In this document: one piece after another, positions 1 through 13,600 of the stretch | Layout: each line of letters opens with the position of its first letter | How positions within the stretch are numbered: position 1 is the first letter of the stretch | Origin: Patiria pectinifera | Taxonomy: Eukaryota > Echinodermata > Asteroidea > Valvatida > Asterinidae | DNA length: 64,000 nt | Direction: 5' to 3' | Assembly: GCA_029964075.1 (NCBI GenBank) | Contig: CM057141.1 | Location: 7,564,001-7,628,000, forward strand | Translations under genes and position numbers: made by a program | The notes under the pieces: model-generated | Seen by the model: only the letters and a program-made list of their open reading frames with translations | Told to the model about the DNA's origin: nothing | Databases searched by the model: none

Positions 1-3000
1 GTCCGTTCGCATATAACGTCACCTTCTAACATTTGCTACTGCCATTTTTTAATGTTTTGTTTTAGGGGGGGGGCTAGACAAACGGGGTTTTTTTTTTGGG
101 GGGGGGGGCTAAAGTCAGCCATAGCCATACTTCTCATCCCACCGGCATACCACTCAAATGAAAGATGTTGTTGTCCCCGTAAATTTGATGTCTCATTTGT
201 TGTTCTGATACTAGTGGTTCTGAAGATATAATAAATTTCAATTTTGCAGCCATGTCCACTTTTCCGTGGAATTGCCCTTAAAAACAGGGCCAGAGTTAGC
301 GGACAGTCACGTATTGCACGTACGGTGTCGAGGCTGAAAGCCAAGGTTCATAGATCCGGGATCAGTTCCCTTGGCCTCGGGCATCCGTACCCTGTTGATT
401 TTTGTTAACATGAATTCCGGTAAACACATCCGTGGTGGCTTCCTGGTACCATCTGGTGCAATCGGTGCAAGAAAGTTCACTAGCTGAAAGTTGAACCAAA
501 CCAACCATCCACCTGTCTTCTCTGTCAGTGTTTGGGATTTTTATCTGGATATGCTCACTCTCTTTGAAACAATTCGGTCTTAACATTTGCTCCAGAGTTG
601 AACAACAAGCGGAGCATTTGCCAAACAAAATGTTGTAATTCACCTTGTCATTTCCCTTTGTTGTTCATTTAAAAATACAATAAAATAGTAAAATATAATA
701 CAAATAGATTAAAATAATAACAAATACAATGCACATAATAAAATATGAAGACTAATCATTCGGAGATAAGAGAAACGTAGTTAAAATGAAGTATAGAATT
801 AATGAAATTCAAATATATCGTAGGCCCTATATTTGTTTTGATGTATACAGCCATGTTAGCCTACTAGATACAGTTATTAAGAGAAGGTAGCATTTTAAAG
901 ATTTCATCAGATGCAATCATTATAGGAGAGACAACCGAAGTCAGACTTAGTAAAACTGTCTGGGTGAAGAGTTCAAACAAAGCCAGGTGGTGACTCCGGG
1001 TGGAGTTTAGTACTGTGATGAAAAAAAAACATAGTTCGCGGTCCTTGTTGAATGCTGTTTCGGGTTTTTGGGGGAATATGGAGAGCTGAATTGAAGTATA
1101 AATTGTACATGTGCTGTTGTCGTGCAGCCGGGCGGTGTGAATTATTTTATGCAACCTCATTCAACTCCAAACAGCAACGGAGCTGTCTCATGGAGAGTGT
1201 GTGAAGTTCGTGTTCGTAACTTTCTTCCTGGCACTAAATAACGAGGAGCAACATCATTCATCCTGTTTTAATTACTGTGTACTTCCCCCTGTGTCGGATA
1301 CGGACACCGGGAGTCTACAATGGCCGGTTTGGTCGCCCATTTAGTTCTGTCCTTTTGTTTTGGAACGATCGTGATCGCTGAATTGGAGGAACCAACGCTC
1401 CGCAGTAAACGCCATGAAGCACCGCCGAATCTAAGGGCGTACCCAACACAAATAACACACAGAAAGGTCCCTTTTTTTTTACTATACTCATGAGGACCTG
1501 ACCCTTTCCTGAACTTCTACTCGACAGCTCCTATAAGGTTTGTACACGAAATTCTCCCGAGGACCTGGCCCCAGGTCCTCGGGCCCATTGAAATCGCATA
1601 CACCCCATTGTCCCAAGTCCTCAGTCTGAATTGATAACCAACCCGCCAGAACATACATGTTTACATTACATAGTATTACCTTGTGTGGACATTCCTTTGT
1701 TTTCGTGTAGTTAAGAAAAACCTGTGAATTAAAACTCATTTTCCTCACACTGTGAAAACTCTTTCAACCCACATTTTTTCTTTCATTCCCTTCAGTGTTA
1801 CTCTTCAATTTGCAACGGATAAACCAAACCCAAAATGCCTCTAAACCTGTTTCCCAGATAGTGGGATACCTTGTGTGGACCAGTGCAAGTCCACACAATG
1901 TCGCTGCTACCTGGTTTATGTGAACTTCTTTTGTTCGGAAGTCCACACAGTGAATGTAATGCTTATACACAAGTGTGTAGTTGCCTGCAATCGGGGACCC
2001 CCTATTGTCCCTATTTTGTTTGTTACTTTTTAGGAAGGCCTCCCGTATGTTTAGTACACGATTGCCAAATTGGGGACCTTAGGGAATTAAAGACCTGTAC
2101 CCTATGGAATGCAGAAACAAAATCAGCCTTACACAGTATACTAAGGGGAAGACCACAGTTTCCCTTATTTTGTTTCCTTTGTTCCTATTGAAATCTCAAA
2201 CTCCGTAGCGTTTCCCTTATGGGGTAGATTGAATTCTAAAAATGTCCTGGGAACCCTGTGCATGTACCCTTTCCTTCGACCCACAGCTCACCACTGTAGG
2301 GCGGACCCAGGTATGTCAATCACCTGGCCTCTCGTCTCTCATTGGGCACTGTGGTTTTACACTGAAAACTTTTATGGTGTACTTTTTACGACACATCGCG
2401 ACGCCACTACAGGACGCGACAGCACGGCGTCGTGTAGTGGCGTCGCGTCGCCTGTTGAGAGGCGACGTGATGTGTCGTAAATAGTACACCATACACCAAA
2501 ACAGCACAGACTTTTTGTGCGTAAACTCTCAATGACCAAAAGCATTGAGGCCGTTCCAGTATTAATGCAGGAAGTAAAAGTAAGATTCTGAAGTACATCA
2601 TACGTGTCGTGCGATGACTTTAGTGCTGGATCAGGGTCATGTTCGGACAACTGATCAGAGGAATCTACAAGGGCAGCCTATCTACCGTGTAATACACAAG
2701 GTATGTAATCAATGAATTCCATTTTCTGCAGCGATCCCGCAGGACGGTGTGTGGGATAATGTCCCTCAAATATTTGTTAGGCAGGGTCGCCAATGCACTG
2801 TAAACAACAAGAATTTAAAGGAAGAATTTGCCCAAGAGTGTCGGTACTTGGTATGTTGACCAATATTCAATGGGCAATAATATACAAACACATTTATCCA
2901 ACTTATTTTTAATAGTGGAAACGATGTCATCATCCAACAGTGCATCCTAGTATATATATATATATTTTTACTGAAAGTTACCTAATCGTAACTGATGTAT

Positions 3001-4536
3001 TAAAATCATTGTGCTGATACCGCATCGCTCATTTAATATGTACTTAAATTTATGGGGATATTCTGCGAGGGATGGTGTAGGTGTAGGCCTATGTAGGTGT
3101 GCGGTTACGTGCAGATATGCAGATAGCATTCAGCTTCCCCACCCCACCGTCTTTCGAAGTATTACAAATAGATCGTGAAGTATGGGGATTCATCACTGGT
3201 CTCTATGGGAACTTATTTGCTGGTGTGCGCTGTATAAACTTTACAAAATGGACGCCGCGCCACGCATGCGCTATTCCGCGACAGTGGTTTTTCAGTGGGC
3301 GGAACCTAGGTGGGAGGGGGGAACATATTTTCAAAGGGGTCAACAAGGGCGGATCTGAACAGACGCTCACAAATCTTCAAAGGCCGATTGGCCATCGGCC
3401 GATTAAAGTGATTTCGGGCCAAAACCGGAGGGGATTAATTGGAGGTTGGGAGGCTGTTGGGAAGGGGTGAATGGGGGTTGGAAGGGGCTAGAACTCAAGT
3501 TTCCTCATGAGGGCGCTCTATAGCCGGGTAATGTGCATTCAAGTTGAGGGCTGATACTGACCTCATACCTTTTTTTCTCCCATTTCTTTTAAAATCAAAT
3601 ATGAGTTATGAATCCTTTTTCTTGCCATGAAATCGGTTTTAGGGAAAATAGCAAAATGTCGATTACATGTATATTAAAGGGTACACCTAAGTAAATAGGC
3701 TAAAATACGTCCGCCGAGCCAATGAATGAAAGGTATGCATTCAAGTTATTCTATACTCAGAGTGTTTTAGAGCCATGAAATTGGGGAATTGAAGACAAAT
3801 GGCACTTTACCTACTGGCCTGGATTTATTTATTTAGTTATTTTATATATTTATTTATTACATTTCTTTACCCAGGGTAAGCCCAAATAGTTTAAAACTGG
3901 GGTTCATTTGGGCCCTGCATACACTACAAATGACTACACGCATGTACAAATACAATTCATTGCAAATACAATTCAACACAAGGAAATATAATAAAATAAA
4001 AGCATATGGGATTACTGCATGACTTCAAAGCAACTATTATGGTATTGTATAACTTTTATAAAGAAACATGTACAGTTTGTAACGACATCGCTAACAGACT
4101 TTTCCTTAAAGATTGACTTGGGCGTCCAATGATCCTGAGCATTTTGGAAAGAATATGGTCTGAAATTGGCACTATCGAGCCAATGTTGTGGAGGGATTCC
4201 TTTTCAAATGGCTTTTTATTTTTATTTTAACTGCTCAAACTTAGAGGTATGAGTATTTTTTTAAAAGAGTTTTGATGTATGGGGCCTATCACTGGTCTGA
4301 GTGGGAAATGATTTGCTTGGGTTGCAGAAAGAAATTATTGCGGCCGGGACTCCGCAAACTCAAAAATGAAAGACTACTAAACACATATGGGACCGCAATG
4401 GAAATGAAAATTGGTCCTACGATATATAATCTTGCGATTCTGTTTGTTTCAGGCTGCTATTTCATCGCGACAGCGTAATAAGTGTTACAGATAAGCTACT
4501 GGTCCATTCTATTAATTGCTGGAAACCTCATCCACG
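1..4536. other. Upstream non-genic region
   Basis: No exon-like open frame with convincing splice sites or known domain was recognised. The stretch holds homopolymer G/T runs near 65-110, a short palindrome around GAGGACCTGG / CCAGGTCCTC near 1558-1581, a CGTCGC-rich foldback at 2373-2493, a TA microsatellite near 2950 and an AT-rich tract near 3830-3860. A segment near 3178-3235 is repeated in diverged form near 4270-4325, just upstream of the CUB/EGF gene. The longer open frames here lack any recognisable domain and are treated as chance. Confidence 0.55.
2373..2493. repeat. Foldback (hairpin) element rich in CGTCGC
   Basis: The left edge starts TATGGTGTACTTTTTACGAC and the right edge reads back as its reverse complement, with one or two mismatches. 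GACGCCACTACA and its complement sit inside both arms, and the right arm has an extra CGTCGC-rich insertion. This is the structure of a small non-autonomous inverted-repeat transposon; no target-site duplication was confirmed. Confidence 0.7.
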
Positions 4537-4618
4537 ATGCGACGTTTCCTAAGCAAGGCGATTGGTGTTCTGACTGGACTTACGCTGCTTCTGCCCTCAA
4601 TAATACTGGCAGATAGCG
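4537..4618 (+). CDS. CUB/EGF gene exon 1: signal peptide
   Basis: ATG opens 27 codons beginning MRRFLSKAIGVLTGLTLLL and ending PSIILADS. This is a basic n-region followed by a hydrophobic core and a small-residue cleavage region. It ends at a consensus donor (g|GTGAGT) in phase 1, which joins to the phase-1 acceptor of CUB1 to make a Glu codon. Confidence 0.8.
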
Positions 4619-7600
4619 GTGAGTTTTGATTTTTTTCTTCAGGATCTATCACCCCCATTTGTTATGCAGTTCAGACGATAGGGCTCGCTCACCCATCACG
4701 TGACCTGGCCTACGTCCAGGTTTGGAAAAGTCAGCGTCGAACAATTAGCATCTCCATTATATACACCTTCAAAACGCTGGTTAAAATGTGTTGGTTAAAA
4801 AAGTTTAACCAACGTTTTGAGAGTGAAGGGTGCATTCGAGAAGGTCACCCTAGCCCCCCCCCCAAAAGAAAATCCATAAAATTAGAAGAAAAAAGCAGTA
4901 CCAAATGTTACAAGGTGAAACGGTCCCCCTAGAAATAGTCGTGAGAAGGTGGCATTTGTACATCATTAGGTAATAAAGTGTGCATGATTGTCAGAATTTG
5001 TCAGCGCTCCACATTGAAAAATGGAACGAGAATATCTAAAATATCATGAACCCAAATTAATGGTTGAAATTTCATCATACCAATTTGAAGGTGCTTCAAC
5101 TGTGCACGTCCTGCTGGGTTTGTACGTACGAGCTTTGAATCTTGTAATACTTATAGCATCATTTAACTCGATCATGTAATTTTGTATGCAACATCATTGG
5201 AATTAATTGGCATGCATTAAGCCACCATTTCTCACCGTGAATCCTTTTGTGTACAATCTAAGAACAGAGCTGAACCGCATCAATCTTGCGGCAAACGAAT
5301 CAGCCACCATATCCTCGCCATCCTATCCAAGCAACTACCAGAACAATCTGGACATCCAGTGGGTTATCCAAACAGCGGAGGACTTTAGAATCTTCCTCAG
5401 TTTCTTCGCTTTCAACACGGAGAGTTGTTGCGACCATCTGAGTGCCGGGAACGGGATCGATTCTGCAATTTCCTCTACAAGGATCTTCCGGTTGAGTGGG
5501 ATCAGTCTCCCGCTTGATACGACCTCAACCGGCAATGCCATGTGGCTTAGGTTCACATCTGATGTTAGTCACACCGGAAGTGGGTTTTCTTTATCAGCTC
5601 GAAGCTTTGGATCAAGTGGTAAGAGTGCGGTGAATGAAGTTTAACACAGTAAGGCCACATGTAGTCTGTGAAAAATAGAATATTGATGGAATATTGCAAA
5701 TGAAATTAAAAAGATCAATAATTGTATATTCCAAATATCATGTTGGTAAGTTGGTTGCTTCATAGCACTGTACCCGAGGAGCTTATTTTAGAAACTTTAA
5801 CGAGGAATTTATGTATTTAAAAAAAACATTGATTAATGAATATTTCAAATTGCATCCTGATTGCTTTATATAGTGAGGTGCGTAGCTAAGGAGCTATTTG
5901 GGAAACTTTAACTATTTATATCATTTTTTAAAACTGTTCGAGGCCTGATATTTGGGAACTGAACTTAACTGAACTGCCCAATTCCCATATTCTATATCAT
6001 TGGAAACTTACTCAATGTCCTTTCCAATGAACCCAAAATCCCATTACCAAGAATTGATCCAAGTGACCGGTTTTGTGCTGGAGGGTCGCATAAATTATAC
6101 ATCAAATATTTCTACACAATGATGTTTACTGGTATCTTAAATTCGTGAAACTCATTTACAGTCGCCTTGGTTTACTTTTCTCGCAGTACAACATATAGGC
6201 TGTTTAGTCAACTCCCGTTGTCTGAACAACGGGACGTGTCAACCAGTTGGATGGACTGGCTTCAATTGTGAATGTCGTGATGGGTTTGAAGGCACGAGGT
6301 GTGAAGCAGGTGAGGATTAAAATTCGATCTTTAGAATTTCAAATGCAACTTGAAATAAATTGATTGGCGTACATAAAGCCATCATTTCTCACTCAATTCA
6401 ATCTGCTGTAATAAGGGAATAACAGTGTGAGGAGCCGCTCTTCACTGCGTGATAATGACCGGGTTTGGGGGTGATTGCTGTTAATGGATTCGTCTCGGTC
6501 CATTAACAGCGGTCACCCCCATACCCGGTCATTATCACGCAGTCCCATTAATAAATTAAATACCTTTTTAACGAAATAAACAGTTAAAATGCTCCAATTT
6601 TGTGACTTTCTTTCGGCGATATTTCCAGACTTTTTTGTGTTCATGTTCATGGGCCATATTTTAACTTATGCGTGGTACCCTGTCTCTTCAATAAGCGTTG
6701 TTATATACACCACAGCCGGGCCCAGGCTGCGCTGGACAACGTCTTCATTGCGTACGCGTACGACGTCCAGGGTTTGGACTTCTGCTGCCGTAGCGAAACA
6801 AATTACAACAATGTTTTCATATTTTTACCTGATGGAGGAAGCTGAAATTTCGTTTACACATTCCTTGTGTCCAGAATTACAAAGATGCTTGGTTTAGGAA
6901 AGGTAAATGTGTCGATGGGCGAAGTGTTTAAAGAAAATAAATCGTAGATCTACGCTTTCGTCGTAAACATCCTCAGTATACTGCATTACTATACCTCATA
7001 CATATTCATGGTCGAGAGCCGAACACTCACTGGTCAATTCGCCATCACATGCCAGATGTTATTTGTGCTGTTTACCAAACGCGCGCGCGAGGATTCACTC
7101 ACAGGGTAAATACGCATGCGTAGTAGACTGTCGCACGGGTTACCCGTGCGACAGTCTACTACGCATGCGCTTTACAAAGCAATCTTGGAACTGTCGCACG
7201 GGTGTAGTACGCACGCGCGAACATCGCCCAAACGAGTTACACACGATGAGATGGTTGCACGGCGCGTTATTTTCCTAGAAAATAGAAAATATTTATGGAC
7301 AATAAAGATATATCCTGTACAAAAGAATGTTGCACACAAACTATTTACAGCTGCACTGCGTTGTAAACGAACTGAACTAGTGAAGTTGAGCAATACGATT
7401 CTTGTGGTGAACTGGTGAAGTTTTAAAAAAAAAACTGAGGTGCATACTGCAACGAAAAAAACAACAAATCGGCGCTAAATGTGTATGAGGTAACAGTAGT
7501 AAAACAAATATAACATGGTTTATTTTGGGTGGACAGCCGATATTCGCTCCCCTCGGTATTGGAAGTTGACAAACTAGTTCCCTCGGCTTCGCCTCGGGAA

Positions 7601-10600
7601 CTAGTTTGTCAACTTCCAATACCCACTGATCTCTATATAAAGACTGGATAGCGGATATGCATACAACATTCACACAGAAGACTTTGCATATTGACCAATT
7701 CGCCCCCGGTCTCACGAAGATGGCCGCGTATAATACGAACGTCCAACGCGTAAATACGCGTGCGATGTATCAACAGTTGACGCGCATTTTGGTCACGTAC
7801 ACATATTATGATGTTCTCAAAGGGACACATTTCCGTAGTGATTATCATTGCAAAACGCCGAAAAAGTGATATTTGCGGTATTTTAGTAACCACGACGTTA
7901 AAAATAATTGTAGTTAACCTTGGTCAGTGGTGGTGGTCAAAATATAAGTCAAGTGAACCGCGACGTTACAAAAGAAATCATGCTGTCTTTAAAAACGGCA
8001 ACTTGTCCTTTGTAGATCACCAGCCGGTCTCACCAATATGGAGTCAAATTCGTACATTGTGCGGCTCTTTATTAGCTATCCAGTCTTTATATAGAGATCA
8101 GTGCCAATACCTCGGGGAGCGAATATCGACTGTCCAACCTCAAACCATGTTATATTTGTATACTGCATGCTGTACGGTGTCGTTTTAAAACTTCCTTACG
8201 CGCGCGCACCCATAGCAACTGTGTTGCGTACGCGCGCGTCAGTCTCACGCGAACGTGTTGAGCGCATGTGTAGTGTTGTATTGTTACAAGTTGCCGTATG
8301 CATAGATATAGAATAAAAATGGCCGTATGACTGTTGTAAATTTGGCCAATCATCCGGTTCGTAAGTGTGACGTCATCTCAACTTACTGTACACGGTGTAG
8401 CATGGCACCAATGGGCACCAATGGAACCGGAAGTTAACGCAACTTGAGTGTTTATCCAATGGGCGCTCGTAATCAGTGGCGCGTGCGCGTGTATGACGAA
8501 GTCACTTACGAACCGGATTGCCTTCCATGGGGCTCGATCAATGCTGGTTCAGGGGCCATTTTTTTCACTTGTTCTTTGAAGCCGGTCCATATATCACCGT
8601 TAATACACCCCCACGTGATCGAGTCTCGACCAATTAGAAACCATCAACTCTCCAAGGTATTTATTAATGGTCTTTCACAGAGCTGATCAATCTCACGGCA
8701 AACATGTCAGCCATCATATCCTCGCCATCCTATCCAAGCAACTACCAGAACAATCTGGACATCCAGTGGGTTATCCAAACAGCGGAGGACCAGAGAATCA
8801 TCCTCAGTTTCCACGCTTTCGACACGCAGTACAACTATGATTATTTGGAGGTTGGCAATGGCCGCAACTCTACTGACTCCTCCAGTAGGGTGTTCCGTCG
8901 GAGTGGGATCAGTTCCCCGCCTGTTACGTTATCACACAGCAATGTCATGTGGCTAAGGTTCACATCTAATGGTGCTGACACCAGAAGTGGGTTTCTCGTA
9001 TCAGCTGAAAGCGTTGGATCAATAGGTAAGAGCACGGTGTATAGCCCGCCTGATACGCCCTCAATTCAACCGGCAATGCCATGTGGCTAAGGTTCACATC
9101 TGGTTCTAGTAGCACCAGCAGTGGTTTTTCTCTATCAGCTCGAGGCGTTGGATCAATTGGTATGAAGTTAAACAATTTTATAACCACGTCTGACCCTTCA
9201 GTGCAAAACCAGTCGAAAGTTGCAAGGCCACACTGAAACGCAGTCTACGATAAATACAATATTGATGACATAACTGTGAATACAAATCAGAAGCGGCCAC
9301 ACATTGAGATATCATCTATGATAAATAGAATATTGATCAAATAGTGTTAATAACATGAAGACAATTGATAAAATTTATATTCCAAATTTCATTTTATTGC
9401 TTTATAGAAATGCGCGTAACTAAGAAGCTTATGTAAGAAACTTAAACTACGAATTTGTAGATTATTGTGAAAAACTTTTTGAGGCCTGAAATTTTGGAAC
9501 TGAAAAAACTTATAACTGCCCGATTCCCATTTGCTATATCATTGGAAACTTACTCAATGTCCTTTTCAATGAGCCCCAAATCCCATTTCCAACAGTTAGT
9601 GCTTGAGGGTCACACATGGATGTACTTCAAATATTTCTATACAACACGAAAGATATGTCTTGATAAAACCGGTGTCCTAATTACATGAAAACACATTAAT
9701 AGTTACTTTGGTTAATTTTTCTCTTGTTACAACCATAGGATGTATATTGAACTCTTGTCTGAACGGCGGGACGTGTCGACCAATTGGATTGTCAGGCTTC
9801 AACTGTGAATGTCTCGATGGGTTTGAAGGCACGAGGTGTGAAATAGGTAGGGATTAAAACTCGATCTATAGAATCTCTAATGCAACGTAGAGTTAGTTGA
9901 TTGGTTTACCATACAGTAAAGAGCCATCCTTTCTCGCTCAATTCAATCTGGTGTCATGGTCTTTCACAGAGCTGATCAATCTCACGGAAAACAATTCAGC
10001 CATCATATCCTCGCCATCCTATCCAAGCAACTACCAGAACAATCTGGACATCCAGTGGGTTATCCAAACAGCGGAAGACCAGAGAATCATCCTCAGTTTC
10101 CTCGCTTTCGACACGCACTACTATGATTATTTGGAGGTTGGCAATGGCCGCAACTCTACTGACTCCTCCAGTAGGGTGTTCCGTCGGAGTGGGAGTATTC
10201 TCCCGCCTGATACGCCCTCAACCGGCAATGCCATGTGGCTAAGGTTCACATCTGGTTCTAGTAGCACCAGCAGTGGTTTTTCTCTATCAGCTCGAAGCGT
10301 TGGATCATTTGGTAAGAGCGCGGTGAATGAAGTTAAACAATTTTATAACCACGTCTGACCCTTCAGTGCAAAACCAGTCGAATGTTGCAAGGCCACACGG
10401 AAACGCAGTCTACGATAAATACAATATTGATGACATAACTGTAAATACAAATCAGAAGCGGCCACACATTGAGATATCATCTATGATAAATAGAATATTG
10501 ATCAAATAGTGTTAATAACATGAAGACAATTGATAAAATGAATATTCCACATTTCATTTTATTGCTTTATAGAAATGCGCGTAACTAAGAAGTTTATGTA

Positions 10601-13600
10601 AGAAACTTAAACTACGAATTTGTAGAATTGTGAAAAACTTTTTGAGGCCTAAAATTTTGGAACTGAAAATACTTATAACTGTCCGATTCCCATTTTCTAT
10701 ATCATTGGAAACTTACTCAATGTCCTTTTCAATGAGCCCAAAATCCCATTTCCAAAAGTTAATGCTTGAGGGTCACACATGGATGTACTTCAAATATTTC
10801 TATACAACACGAAAGATATGTCTTGATAAAACCGGTGTCCTAATTACATGAAAACACATTAATAGTTACTTTGGTTAATTTTTCTCTTGTTACAACCATA
10901 GGATGTATATTGAACTCTTGTCTGAACGGCGGGACGTGTCGACCAATTGGATGGTCAGGCTTCAACTGTGAATGTCTGGATGGGTTTGAAGGCACGAGGT
11001 GTGAAATAGGTAAGGATTAAAACTCGATATATAGAATCTCTAATGCAACGTAGAGTTAGTTGATTGGTTTACCATACAGTAAAGAGCCATCCTTTCTCGC
11101 TCAATTCAATCTGGTGTCATGGTCTTTCACAGAGCTGATCAATATCAAGGCAAACAATAATTATTCAGCCATCATATCCTCGCCATCCTATCCAAGCAAC
11201 TACCAGAACAATCTGGACATCCAGTGGGTTATCCAAACAGCGGAGGACTTTAGAATCCTCCTCAGTTTCCACGCTTTCAACACGCAGTACGACTATGATT
11301 ATTTGGAGGTTGGCAATGGCCGCAACTCTACTGACTCCTCCACTAGGCTGTTCCGTCGGAGTGGGAGTATTCTCCCGCCTGATACGCCCTCAACCGGCAA
11401 TGTTTTTTGGCTAAGGTTCACATCTGGTTCAAGTAGCACCAGCAGTGGTTTTTCTCTCGATGTATGGAATTTCAAATGCAACGTGAAATAACTGTCGCAG
11501 GTCTACTATTAACAATTACGGGTAAAACCGGCAGATTCGTACTCGTACTTGAACTCGAGTACAACTCGAGTACCAATAAGTACTTGGCCCGTACTCGATC
11601 ATAAGTACTCGGAAAAAAACAAGTACTCGGCACGTACTCGTAATTTTGTACTCGGACTCGTCCCTTAACTCGACAAATTGTACTCGGGGAACTCATCCCA
11701 GTCGCGCAGTACTCGAAAGAAAATTCGGATTTTTTCGATACTAATTTTTCGATACTAAACTTTGACCAAAAATTTCACAGAGTGTATATGAAAATGATGA
11801 AAGTATTGCGCTGTATTCTTTATCGACTCTAAATCGAGTATTCGTGAATGGGTATTGGCAGCGCTCGCAGTATCGCTGGTGCACATTTTTTTACTGTCCT
11901 ATTCCGACTGAATACTACAAGAATACCAGCGAAATAAATCGCAACCTTCTTTCCATGGGCTGCATGAGCGTTCATCACACGAGGCATTTTTCAACTAACA
12001 AGGCGCGGAAAGATCTTATCCGTGGGGAAGAGGTTGTGCACATCACTCTTTGTTGGAAACGCGTCACATTCTCTGGCGCATGGCGGCGAGTTTGATCCAG
12101 ACGTAGACATGTCTTCTTCGTCAGAAATTATATCTTGGGGGTTTAGAGATCACAAGGAATATTTCGCTAACGGACAGAAGCAGCACAGCGCAGTATGCAA
12201 GTCATGTGGGCTGCGGATTTCGGAGAAGTCTGGAACAACTTCCAACTTCAATAAGCACCTTCGACGCAAACACCCGTCGTTGTAAATAACGTGCAAAATT
12301 GCAAGCAAGCCTAATCCCATGCCATTGGAGTCGGCATGGTCGGGACTTTTCTCAAATTTGTAAGGGTTTGGTATGAAAATGCTCAAGTTTTTTACTGCAA
12401 AAATATTACTTTAAAATGTAGGTTATTGCTTCCTGAGACCTAATAAACCACTTTGGGATACACTTGTTAGGATAGGGAACACAAAATGAAAAGGTACTTA
12501 CAAGCATTGCAAAACCGACTCTTGTCCTAACCTTCAGAATGAGGATGATCGTCAATAAATCAAGAATTCCAAGCATTCACAGGTAAGTAGCGGTGCTAAT
12601 TTCCATAATGCTTTAGTTTAAAAATGTACTCGGGATGTACTCGATATCTTTGTACTCGTACTCGGCCCGTACTCGGACTCTGAAAAACTCGAACTCGGAT
12701 TTTTTGCCCAGGACTCGACTAAAAAGTACTCGGACTCGGCCCGTACTCGTCACTGTGTTTACTCGGAAAACTTGGCACTCGAGTTTTGGTACTCGACTTG
12801 TATTAACCGTTCTCCACGGAGCCCTGTCTCTGGTCGAACGTATGATATATCCAGGAACTAATGCAAAATCAGGACTTGAACTATGATTGGTCGATTCGGA
12901 TATAAAATACAACGACGGCCGAGCGCGCATAGATCTACAAAACCTAGACACGACCGTGATTGGCCAGCTCTATTATTGCCGGCATATCGCGTAACATATT
13001 GTTACAGAGCCCGTACCCGCAGACTTTTGCTCAAATAACAGCATGTCTAGGTTTTATTTATTACTCCAGAGAATCAATCACAGGGGGAAATATATTCAAC
13101 AGATAATTCAAAAACTGTTCATCTTTTAAACACAAGGTGATAATAATGAGATCATTGACTGCTTCAAGTTGTTGATTTAGTATAGAAGCGAAGATCTGAA
13201 ATGGGAGACGTTAAACAACTTGTAGGTGGTGATTCATGATAATACAACCTGACTTCAGTAAGAACAATGACTGATCAACACTTTAAGATCTTAAATCGCT
13301 CTGAGGTAGACCGAATAAAACATTATAATTTTTATTTAAAAGTAGAAATTATTTACAAATTAACTCGGAGAACAGACGTCTGCTTTTGGAAGCACGCGAG
13401 AGCGTCAAAGAAATGGCTACATAAATGCATATGCAAATTAATAAATATAAGTAGGGGCAACTAATGGGTCCTGACACAACTGAGTGGCTTATTAGTATAA
13501 AGCCATGATTTCTCACTCAACTCCATATTGTAATTTTCTACCACAGAGCTGGTTGCGGCAAAGGCCACAATCTACATATATTCGCCATCCTATCCAAGCA

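Noticed and set aside
3099-3470. Open frame of 123 codons upstream of the CUB/EGF gene
   Set aside because: No domain, no splice context and low-complexity Gly/Arg end; it overlaps a repeated segment. Treated as chance.
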